A DNA stretch of 64,000 nt from Sediminitomix flava (GTDB lineage Bacteria; Bacteroidota; Bacteroidia; Cytophagales; Flammeovirgaceae). Made by a program: the position numbers and the translations under genes. Under the pieces are notes generated by a model that was not told where the DNA came from, made no database searches, and saw only the letters and a list, made by a program, of their open reading frames with translations. Location of the stretch: assembly GCF_003149185.1 (NCBI RefSeq), contig NZ_QGDO01000006.1:62001-126000 (forward strand), read 5' to 3'. Shown piece by piece: positions 54,903-62,805 of the stretch. The stretch's first letter is position 1, and the number at the start of each line of letters is the position of its first letter.

Positions 54903-54936
54903 AAGTTGTGTTCACGCTTTGATGTGAATACAACTT
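54903..54936 (+). terminator. Hairpin after recQ
   Basis: AAGTTGTGTTCAC and GTGAATACAACTT pair with one wobble; no long T-run, so a weak terminator. Confidence 0.5.
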
Positions 54937-54977
54937 CATATTACTCTTTGTTGATTAGCTAAACTTTTTAAAGTTAA

Positions 54978-55706
54978 ATGGAAATTTTTCTGAACTCAGA
55001 AACATGGGTAGCCTTACTTACCCTTACTTTTTTAGAGATTGTTTTAGGGATAGACAATATTATTTTCATCTCAATTGTCACGAATAAACTACCAAAAGAA
55101 CAACAACCGAAAGCAAGGAATATAGGATTATTACTAGCACTCGTTTTTAGGGTTGGATTGTTGCTTGGTCTCTCTCATATTATTGGAATGACAAAACCTT
55201 TGTTTACGGTTTTAGAGTTTGAGGTGAGTGGACGTGATTTGGTACTATTTATTGGAGGACTTTTTCTTATCTATAAATCCACCTCAGAGATCCATCATAA
55301 AATAGAAGGAGAAGAACATACCGAAGAATCTTCGAATGGAAAGAAACATAGTTTTAATAGCATCATTACTCAGATTGTATTGTTGGATATAGTCTTTTCT
55401 TTCGATAGTATTCTAACAGCAATTGGTTTGACTGAGCATGTTCTCATCATGATTACGGCTGTAATTATTTCATTATTTATCATGATGGCATTCTCTGGAA
55501 AAATAGCAGATTTTATCAATGCACATCCGAGTCTTCAGATATTAGCTTTATCATTTCTAATTCTGATTGGTTTCATGCTAGTGCTAGATGCATTCCATAA
55601 TCATGTGCCAAAAGGATATATCTATTTTGCAGTTGCTTTTTCGCTTGGTGTAGAGTTCTTAAATATGAGATTTAGGAAAAAAAATGTTCGAACTCAGTCG
55701 AAGTAG
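54978..55706 (+). CDS. TerC family membrane protein
   Basis: A 242-residue inner-membrane protein of the TerC family (YkoY/Alx-like), with seven or so segments and two conserved acidic motifs, LGIDNIIFISI and VFSFDSILTAIG. Related proteins export Mn2+ or help metallate exported proteins. A cytosolic Glu/His-rich loop (IHHKIEGEEHTEE) could bind metal. No manganese riboswitch is recognisable upstream in the 87-base gap. Confidence 0.9.
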   Translation: MEIFLNSETWVALLTLTFLEIVLGIDNIIFISIVTNKLPKEQQPKARNIGLLLALVFRVGLLLGLSHIIGMTKPLFTVLEFEVSGRDLVLFIGGLFLIYKSTSEIHHKIEGEEHTEESSNGKKHSFNSIITQIVLLDIVFSFDSILTAIGLTEHVLIMITAVIISLFIMMAFSGKIADFINAHPSLQILALSFLILIGFMLVLDAFHNHVPKGYIYFAVAFSLGVEFLNMRFRKKNVRTQSK

Positions 55707-55911
55707 AAATATGCTTTTAAAGTACTTTTTTGTACGATATAAAGATATTTAAGGATAATTAATAAGTGTGTATGATGTTAGCTAATCGAATATTTTTTTA
55801 AGAATTTTTTAAAATATTATTAAAAAATTTATATATTGCATACATACCAATTCAATTATTTATCAATATAGAAATTCATGGAATTTCGTTTTTACTACTT
55901 ATACTCATTGC

Positions 55912-55944
55912 AAAAGCCTATTCCTTTTAGGGAATAGGCTTTTT
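55912..55944. terminator. Bidirectional terminator after the TerC gene
   Basis: AAAGCCTATTCC and GGAATAGGCTTT pair perfectly over 12 bases around TTTTAG, followed by TTTCTTTTT; it separates convergent genes. Confidence 0.85.
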
Positions 55945-55978
55945 CTTTTTAATGAATAAAAAGTTTGAATTCATTTTT

Positions 55979-56302
55979 TTATTTATTCAATGGAATAAAC
56001 TTTTCTTTTCCCCTTAGAAGGTCAAAAAACATGACAAAATCAGATGCTAAGCTGTAGAAAGGATAGGTGAAAGTGGCGGGTTTATTTTTCTCAAAGAAAG
56101 CATGACCAACCCAAGCAAAACCATAACCAGCCAAAGGCATTCCCCATAAATAGTTAGCATTTTGAAGATAGACTGAAAGGCCAAGAAAAATAAATACGAT
56201 GAAAGTTCCGATAAAGTGAAGCGTACGACAAGTTGTATTTGAATGCTCAGCTAAATAGTAGGGATAAAATTCTTTAAAGCTTTTGTATTTCTTTTCACTC
56301 AT
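55979..56302 (-). CDS. DUF962 (Mpo1-like) membrane protein
   Basis: A 107-residue protein of the DUF962 / yeast Mpo1 family. Conserved His are in EHSN...LHFIG and WVGHAFFEKNKPATFTYPFYSL, with several membrane segments. Yeast Mpo1 is an Fe-dependent dioxygenase in 2-hydroxy fatty acid alpha-oxidation; the bacterial activity is unproven. Normal length for bacterial members. Single gene. Confidence 0.85.
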   Translation of the reverse strand: MSEKKYKSFKEFYPYYLAEHSNTTCRTLHFIGTFIVFIFLGLSVYLQNANYLWGMPLAGYGFAWVGHAFFEKNKPATFTYPFYSLASDFVMFFDLLRGKEKFIPLNK

Positions 56303-56388
56303 GAGTAGTTCGTTTTTGTGTTGATAAGTTGGTGATTTTAAATGATAGAAGATACAAATTTTTCATTTGAAAGTTATAAAAAATAAAA

Positions 56389-56416
56389 CCCCAAAGAGCA
56401 ATTAAGCTCTTTGGGG
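56389..56416 (-). terminator. Terminator of the SusCD operon
   Basis: CCCCAAAGAGC and GCTCTTTGGGG pair over 11 bases around AATTAA, followed on the minus strand by TTTTATTTTTT; 30 bases after the last gene of the operon. Confidence 0.9.
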
Positions 56417-56445
56417 TAAACACACTACATTTATTCTGAGAGTAA

Positions 56446-57774
56446 TTATTCGTTGATTGTGATCGTTAATTTACCATCATAATAAGTGGTCTCAAGATCA
56501 ACATCAGCAATTTCAGTACCTGGGTCATAGCCATTCCAGTAGATATCAATTTCTACTTTTCCTGTAGCAGGATCATATGTACCATTTGAAGAAGACATGA
56601 TCCAATAATCATCGCCATTACTTTCTCTAGTTCCGTAAAGTTGCTTAGGAATAGAAACTGTGCCATTCTCTTCATCGATTACTAGTTCGAATGAACCTAC
56701 GAATAGGTAAACAGCATCACCCGTGATTTGAACTCTATCACAAGCTAAGCTTACTGGCTCTGCAGCAGAACCATCAGTATCTGTTCCACTGTATGCATCT
56801 GCATCAAAGAAATCTAGATAGTCAAGTGTAAGAGAGCTACCGATCAACATTTCACCTAAGCTAGTACAAGCTTTAAATGCACCCAATGAAATAGTAAGCT
56901 TACCATCATAGAATGAATCTTCAAGATCTACTTCTGAGATGTCAGTACCTCCAGCGTAACCATTCCAGTAAATGTCAACGTCAATTTCACCTGTTGTTGG
57001 ATTATAAGTACCATCTGAAGAAGACATGATCCAATAGTCATCGCCATTGCTATCTCTAGTTCCGTAAAGTTGCTTAGGAATAGAAACTGTACCATTTTCC
57101 TCATTGAAAATCATTTCAAAAGAACCAACAAAAAGAGCAACAGCATCTCCAGTGAATCTGATACGGTCACACTCTAAAGAAGTTGGTTCAAGTGCAAGAC
57201 CATTTTCATCTGTACCACTATAAGCATCAGCATCATAGAAGTCTAAGTAGTCTAAAGTAACAACTTGATTTAAATAAAGGTCAGATACAGAAATACACGA
57301 TTCATATTCTGGGAAGTCATCGTTCATTAGCATAACTGAAGCTGATGAATAAGAATCTGCAGTACCAAGACCAACAGTTGCTCCAGTAGCTCCTGTAAGA
57401 CTTACAGTTACACTGATATTTTCATCAATTAAATCATTATCGATTGCTTCTAGTTGAATAGTACCAAGGTATTCACCAGAACCCAATGTAACAGTTCCTC
57501 CAGTTACATCTTTCAATCTAGATTCCCAACCATCGGCACCCGTAATAGCATAAGTTACACTAACACTTCCAGAAGCATCTGTAGATGTTAATCGAACTGG
57601 GATTTGAATTTGTCCTGCAGTTCCATCAACTGATTCTGTAATGGTGAAGCTTGTTTCAGTAAGAGAAACGTATGCATCACCGCTGTAAATTACATCCGTA
57701 TGTTCTTCACATGCCGCTAGACCTAGCGCCATTGTGGCACCAAAAAATAGCGATTTGATATATTTTTTCATCAT
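56446..57774 (-). CDS. Surface lipoprotein with duplicated domain, third gene of SusCD operon
   Basis: A 442-residue lipoprotein (lipobox LAAC, start MM). Residues about 30-150 form a Calx-beta-like domain. Residues about 160-298 and 303-441 are two copies of one domain with a 143-residue period: each contains TLDYLDF(Y/F)DADAYSG, SIPKQLYGTR, DDYWIMSSS and DIYWNGY. DNA is nearly identical over parts of the copies, so the duplication is recent. It lies 25 bases after susD and probably binds the glycan or peptide substrate of the SusCD pair. The family is not recognised beyond that. Confidence 0.72.
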   Translation of the reverse strand: MMKKYIKSLFFGATMALGLAACEEHTDVIYSGDAYVSLTETSFTITESVDGTAGQIQIPVRLTSTDASGSVSVTYAITGADGWESRLKDVTGGTVTLGSGEYLGTIQLEAIDNDLIDENISVTVSLTGATGATVGLGTADSYSSASVMLMNDDFPEYESCISVSDLYLNQVVTLDYLDFYDADAYSGTDENGLALEPTSLECDRIRFTGDAVALFVGSFEMIFNEENGTVSIPKQLYGTRDSNGDDYWIMSSSDGTYNPTTGEIDVDIYWNGYAGGTDISEVDLEDSFYDGKLTISLGAFKACTSLGEMLIGSSLTLDYLDFFDADAYSGTDTDGSAAEPVSLACDRVQITGDAVYLFVGSFELVIDEENGTVSIPKQLYGTRESNGDDYWIMSSSNGTYDPATGKVEIDIYWNGYDPGTEIADVDLETTYYDGKLTITINE

Positions 57775-57799
57775 TGAATTTCGCTTTTAGAGTTAAAAA

Positions 57800-59194
57800 T
57801 TATTGCCACATTGGAGATTGAACCAAGTTTGGATTTACAATCAATTCTCTTCTTGGAATTGGGAATACCCATCTTTTATCTCCAGCAGGTAGGTTATTAA
57901 CAGTAACCTTTGGCTCATCAGCCATAGCACTTCTATCTAAGTCCTTACCCAAACGTTTGAGGTCATAGAAACGATGACCTTCAAAAGCTAACTCTCTTCT
58001 TCTTTCATCCAAGATTTCTTGCTCACTAAGAGAAGTAAGGTTTGCAACACCTCTGTTGGCTCTCAACGTATTTAGTCTTGTTAGAGCTTGAGTGGCGTTA
58101 TTTGTTCTGAAGTGTGCTTCAGCACTGATTAAATACATTTCACTAACTCTAAGGACATCTAGAGATCTATTTTGAAGAAATGCTCCACCATCGTTAGTAG
58201 AGAATTTTTTGACTAAAGTACCAAGAGTAGCATCCTCTAAGAAGAAAGCATCATATCTAGCATCACCAGCTTCGTATAGATCAATTAACTCTTGAGAAGC
58301 TCTTCTCGTTACACCTGCTTCATTCGCAGCCCAATATCCTGTAATGTATTCATCATCTACTTTACTGAAAGCTCTGAAAAGAACTTCTCCTTCACTCACA
58401 CTACTCCAATTTGAGACAAAAGCATCAGCTCCTAAAAGTGAAGTCTCAGTAATCACGTCATCAGCATATTTTGCAGCATTGGCATAATCTCCAGCATAAA
58501 GTGCTACACGTGCAGCAAGAGCTTTTACACTAACTTCATTGAAACGGTAGATATCAACAGCGCCTTTTCCACTTAAAAGCGAAATAGCTTCATCAAGATC
58601 TGCGAAGATTTGATCATATACTTCAGCGACTGTATTTCTTGAAGGGTAAGAAACTTCAGAAGCTAACATTACTGGAATACCTGAATTTGCTTCAGAATGA
58701 TTTCGATCTAATGATGTACCAAAGTTTTTCAGAAGATCAAAGTGTCCCATCGCTCTCAAAGCAAGAGCTTCTCCTCTGATTTGTTCCTCTAGATACGCGT
58801 CTTCACCTGTAAATTCTTCAAGTTTAGCTATAGTGAAGTTAGCTCTGTCGATTAAGATGTAACCATCAAACCACGCATTTTCTAATCCTCCACTGATCAC
58901 TGTGAAATCAAAGTTACCAAAGATAAGTACAGTACCTCCACCAGTACTTGGTGTGTTGTATACATTATCAGACATCATTTCAGGGATATTCATACTGTAG
59001 TGCAAGTAGTCTGCCCCTACCTCAATAATTGAGTTGTATGAACCAATCAAGGCTTTCTTAACATCCTCTACAGATTGGAATGCATTTAATTCCGTCTGAC
59101 TTTCAAATGGCTCTTCTTCCAAAAAATTCTCACAACTGCTAAAAGCCATAGAAGCAGCCATAAGTGCTATGATCGATTTATTTATGAATTTCAT
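57800..59194 (-). CDS. SusD/RagB family outer-membrane lipoprotein
   Basis: A 464-residue lipoprotein with lipobox FSSC and the SusD fold: EEEPFESQTELNAFQSVEDV opening, TPR-like helices, and the C-terminal ELAFEGHRFYDLKRLGKDL and WVFPIPRRELIVNPNL segments typical of the family. SusD caps the SusC barrel and binds oligosaccharides or peptides. It is encoded 19 bases after susC. Substrate cannot be predicted, since no glycoside hydrolase or lyase is encoded in this window. Confidence 0.95.
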   Translation of the reverse strand: MKFINKSIIALMAASMAFSSCENFLEEEPFESQTELNAFQSVEDVKKALIGSYNSIIEVGADYLHYSMNIPEMMSDNVYNTPSTGGGTVLIFGNFDFTVISGGLENAWFDGYILIDRANFTIAKLEEFTGEDAYLEEQIRGEALALRAMGHFDLLKNFGTSLDRNHSEANSGIPVMLASEVSYPSRNTVAEVYDQIFADLDEAISLLSGKGAVDIYRFNEVSVKALAARVALYAGDYANAAKYADDVITETSLLGADAFVSNWSSVSEGEVLFRAFSKVDDEYITGYWAANEAGVTRRASQELIDLYEAGDARYDAFFLEDATLGTLVKKFSTNDGGAFLQNRSLDVLRVSEMYLISAEAHFRTNNATQALTRLNTLRANRGVANLTSLSEQEILDERRRELAFEGHRFYDLKRLGKDLDRSAMADEPKVTVNNLPAGDKRWVFPIPRRELIVNPNLVQSPMWQ

Positions 59195-59213
59195 ATTTAT
59201 TCTCTTTAAGGTT

Positions 59214-62165
59214 TTAGAAAGTCAAGTCAACACCGAATGTAAGTACCTTACTCAATGGGTAAGCGTTGTTTACATTAGTACTTCCTGTACCGTTATTTGT
59301 TGACTGAACAGCCGTTGACATTTCAGGGTCAATACCCGTGAAAGATGTGAAAGTATACAAGTTCTCTCCTTGAGCGTAGAATCTAGCTTTTTCAACACCT
59401 AGTTTCTTTGTCCAAGTTTGAGGAAGTGTATATGCCAACGAAAGGTTTTTCAATCTTAAGAAAGAAGCATCTTCCCAATGGTCAGTTGTTGCGAATAATG
59501 CTTGACCTGACTCTGCTTTAGGGTAAGCAGAAATGTCTCCTGGCTTTTGCCAAGAATCTAACAGTTTAGTTGAGTGGTTTTGATCTGCATAAAGCACTCT
59601 TTCAATCTCAACTCTATCCCAGTTTAGTTTTGTTGCTCCTTGCTCCCAGTTGAAAAGAGCTCTAAGCTCAAGTCCTTTCCATGTGAACGTAGTTCCAAAT
59701 CCACCAAACCAAGGTGCTTCAGTAGTTCCAAGAACAATTCTTTCAGCTTGGTTGATATCATCAACAATGCTTCCATCAGAATTTCTGAAAAGTAAACGAC
59801 CAGTAGCAGGGTCTACACCTACTTTATCGTAAGCTCTAGCTAAGAACAATTGCTCTCCTTCAATATTTGCAAGTTCATCAACTTGAAGTTGTCCAACACC
59901 TCTGTATTCTACACCTTCTTCATTCAACTCAACTGCTTTAGACTGATTACGAGTTAGGTTAGCAAAAAGTGAAACTCTCAAATCTTGAGTTAAGTTAAAC
60001 TCAGAATTTAATGTAAGCTCAACCCCTTGGTTATTCAAGTGAGCATTGTTTCTTGTTTGACTGCTGAAACCAGAAGTGTAAGGTAGTGGCGTATTGATGA
60101 ATGATTCAAAGGAGTTATTGTTGTAGTAGTTGATACTACCTCCAAGTTTTCCTCCGAATAAAGCAAAGTCAACACCAGCATTCAATTGCTTAGAAACTTC
60201 CCATTGTAAGTCTGGGTTTGAAGGCTTATCTCTGTATAAACCAGCTCTACCATTATAACTGATAGGGCTAAGAGTTGCTAGAGAACCGTATCTGCTAATT
60301 GCTCCTTGGTTACCAACAGTACCATAAGATACGCGAAGCTTAAGGTTGTCAATCAATTCTGAATCTTGAAGGAATGCCTCGTCAGAAAGAACCCAACCAG
60401 CACCAATACTGTAGAAATCACCCCATTTTTTGTTTTCACCAAATACAGAAGTACCATCTCTACGATAAACCCCTCTTAAGATATATTTTCCTTTGTAGTC
60501 ATAATCAACATTTGCGAAATAAGACATTTGAGTAAAACGCTTATCATAAGCACCTGTAACACTTGGTTGGAAAATGTCAGGAGAATGTAATGCAGGTGAA
60601 ACGACATCAGTGAATCCATAAGCATCAAATCCTTCTGTAATACCATCTTCCAAAATATATTCTTGGAAAATACCAGCCGAAATTGTGTGGTCACCGAAAG
60701 ATTTATCGAATTGTAGAGCACTTGTACCTGTCACTAAATAATCTTGATAGTTACGAACACTTAGGCTTCCTTTATCACCAGGAGTCAAGTTTGCGTAAAG
60801 GCTATTAGGGGAAATAGCATCTTTTGTACGCTCTTGGTCGTATTCAACACCTGTTCTTGACCAAACTTTCAAGAAGTCAGTCAATTCATATGTAAGCTTC
60901 AAACTAGAAACAATACCTAGAAGAGAACTTGAGTTCTCACCTTTATCAATTCTTTCAAATGCATTTGAACCGTTGTAGTCAAGTGGAAGATACTCTCCGT
61001 TTTCATCTTGACTTTGGTAGTATGGAAGCATTGTAAGTACATTGTATGCATCATTTCTATAAATGTTATCGATCGTTGCAATACCCACTTGTGTTCTTAG
61101 GTCTACATCTAATCGTCCCATTTTTTGAGAAAGGTTCATACGAACTGTACCTCTTTCCATACCTGTTTTACGAACTACACCTTCTTGCGTGAAGTAGTTA
61201 CCTGAAATATAGTATTTGCTATCATCATCACCACCTGAAAGACTCAATTGGTGTGATTGCGTAATACCTGTACGATAGAACTCATCAAACCAGTTAGAAG
61301 TAACATCTGTATTTGGCTCTTGAAGCATGTAGCCATAACTTCCTGGTGCATATGTAGGTCCATCTTGAATCATTTCTTCAAACTGCTCTCTTTGTTCTGA
61401 ATCCATCATGTCGAATCCATTTGTTGTAGCTTCAGCAAAACCCATATAAGAGTTAAGTTTTAGAGTAGCTTTTTCAGAACCTGCTTTTGTAGTAACAACT
61501 ACTACACCATTAGCACCTCTAGAACCGTACATAGCTACTGCAGAGGCATCTTTCAAAACCTGATAAGAGCTAAAGTCGTTAGGGTTAAGAGTTGCGAAAG
61601 TTCTTCCGTCTACTTGTACCCCATCTACAATAAATAAAGCTTGGTTAGCTCCAGCTAAAGAACCTGTACCTCTAATTTTTACAGAAGCGGCAGCACCAGG
61701 TGCTTTAGAGTTCATGTTTACTTGCACACCGGCTACTTGTCCTTGAAGCGCTTGTTCAAAAGTAGGAACTGGTCTTTGTTCAAGTGCTGTAGCGTCTACA
61801 ACAGCTACAGTAGAAGTCATTTTTTTAACGTCTTGTGATGAGTAACCATCAACAACGACTTCTTGTAATTGAAGAAGATCTTCTTCAAGAGTAATTTCAA
61901 AATTAGTTTGATTACCTATCTCTACTAGTTGGGTCTTATAACCTACAAATCTAACTTCGAGAGTTGTAGCCCCAGCTGGTACCGATAACTTAAATTCACC
62001 ATCTATCCCTGTAACTGTACCTGTTGTTGTGTCTTTAATAAGTACAGAAACTCCTGGCAATGGATAAGTTCCATCGCTAACAGTACCTGCGATGAACCTT
62101 TCTTGTGCTAATCCTGCTGCGCAAAATGTTATGAGCAGAAGAATGGTAGAAAATAGTTGCTTCAT
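59214..62165 (-). CDS. SusC/RagA family TonB-linked outer-membrane protein
   Basis: A 983-residue TonB-dependent transporter. The signal peptide (FSTILLLITFCAAGLAQ) is followed by a carboxypeptidase-regulatory-like domain (SDGTYPLPGVSVLIKDT), a plug with LFIVDGVQVDGR and VAMYGSRGANGVVVVTTK, and a 22-strand barrel to the end (LTFGVDLTF). There is no STN domain, so it is not an anti-sigma-linked receptor. It imports oligosaccharides or peptides with the SusD partner. Slightly short for the family but complete. First gene of a three-gene operon; the promoter lies in the long gap to the right. Confidence 0.96.
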   Translation of the reverse strand: MKQLFSTILLLITFCAAGLAQERFIAGTVSDGTYPLPGVSVLIKDTTTGTVTGIDGEFKLSVPAGATTLEVRFVGYKTQLVEIGNQTNFEITLEEDLLQLQEVVVDGYSSQDVKKMTSTVAVVDATALEQRPVPTFEQALQGQVAGVQVNMNSKAPGAAASVKIRGTGSLAGANQALFIVDGVQVDGRTFATLNPNDFSSYQVLKDASAVAMYGSRGANGVVVVTTKAGSEKATLKLNSYMGFAEATTNGFDMMDSEQREQFEEMIQDGPTYAPGSYGYMLQEPNTDVTSNWFDEFYRTGITQSHQLSLSGGDDDSKYYISGNYFTQEGVVRKTGMERGTVRMNLSQKMGRLDVDLRTQVGIATIDNIYRNDAYNVLTMLPYYQSQDENGEYLPLDYNGSNAFERIDKGENSSSLLGIVSSLKLTYELTDFLKVWSRTGVEYDQERTKDAISPNSLYANLTPGDKGSLSVRNYQDYLVTGTSALQFDKSFGDHTISAGIFQEYILEDGITEGFDAYGFTDVVSPALHSPDIFQPSVTGAYDKRFTQMSYFANVDYDYKGKYILRGVYRRDGTSVFGENKKWGDFYSIGAGWVLSDEAFLQDSELIDNLKLRVSYGTVGNQGAISRYGSLATLSPISYNGRAGLYRDKPSNPDLQWEVSKQLNAGVDFALFGGKLGGSINYYNNNSFESFINTPLPYTSGFSSQTRNNAHLNNQGVELTLNSEFNLTQDLRVSLFANLTRNQSKAVELNEEGVEYRGVGQLQVDELANIEGEQLFLARAYDKVGVDPATGRLLFRNSDGSIVDDINQAERIVLGTTEAPWFGGFGTTFTWKGLELRALFNWEQGATKLNWDRVEIERVLYADQNHSTKLLDSWQKPGDISAYPKAESGQALFATTDHWEDASFLRLKNLSLAYTLPQTWTKKLGVEKARFYAQGENLYTFTSFTGIDPEMSTAVQSTNNGTGSTNVNNAYPLSKVLTFGVDLTF

Positions 62166-62315
62166 AAATGATAAATAATTGAGTGGCTCTATGTATAGCT
62201 TATTGTTATAATAAAATCATTAGCCTCAATGAAAAAGTATTCACTGAATGAGTAATCCAATATTTAGTCTACACTTCAATGTTAGGAGATTAAATATAGG
62301 GGTGCATGAACGAGG

Positions 62316-62328
62316 CCCTAGAATAGGG
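62316..62328. repeat. CCCTA-GAA-TAGGG palindrome in the SusC upstream region
   Basis: A perfect 5-bp inverted repeat about 150 bases upstream of susC; possible regulator site. Confidence 0.3.
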
Positions 62329-62793
62329 TGTCATGTTGTCTTTGAGAAAGTGTTGTTGAGAAATCATGTATAAAGAAAATTATACATGTGCAATCGTTAG
62401 TTTTTGAGGTAAAATAATAGCGTAAACGTAGTACGCATAGATCGTTAAACACACAAACTGATTGCTTTCACATGATAGTGAAAACTAACAGTCAAATATT
62501 GGTTGAAGTCCTTGTAGTTGAAAAGACTTACAAAAAGAAACGTTATGGTTGTTGGAAAAAGTCATTTGTTTTGCTTTTCGCTTTACACAATTTTATATAA
62601 TAATTGTAAATTTTCCAAAAAGGAATGATAAATTTTTAAATGGAATTATCCAATTATTATGAATTTATACATAGGTGTATAAAGTACGTCTAAATAATTA
62701 TTTGTCAGTTGTTTATGTGAGTGAATCTATTTTGATTCAATTCAAACACTTTTGAAATAGGTGTTTTAAGGAGGGGAAGAGTTAATTTATAGT

Positions 62794-62801
62794 TACTTTT
62801 G
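62794..62801 (+). promoter_or_regulatory. -7 box of the nuclease gene
   Basis: TACTTTTG is an exact TAnnTTTG match ending 5 bases before the GTG start; if functional it would give an almost leaderless transcript. Confidence 0.4.
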
Positions 62802-62805
62802 TACA

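Larger units (their letters stand above)
62166..62805. other. 640-base gap between the SusCD operon and the nuclease gene
   Basis: No coding frame is credible. It should hold the minus-strand SusC promoter and the plus-strand nuclease promoter. Visible items are a CCCTA-GAA-TAGGG palindrome (62316-62328) and the TACTTTTG box (62794-62801). A good minus-strand TAnnTTTG box was not found; the closest is AATATTTG near 62493. Confidence 0.5.

Noticed and set aside
62166-62805. SusC promoter on the minus strand
   Set aside because: No exact minus-strand TAnnTTTG box with a TTG partner was found; only a weak AATATTTG near 62493, so no promoter feature is claimed.
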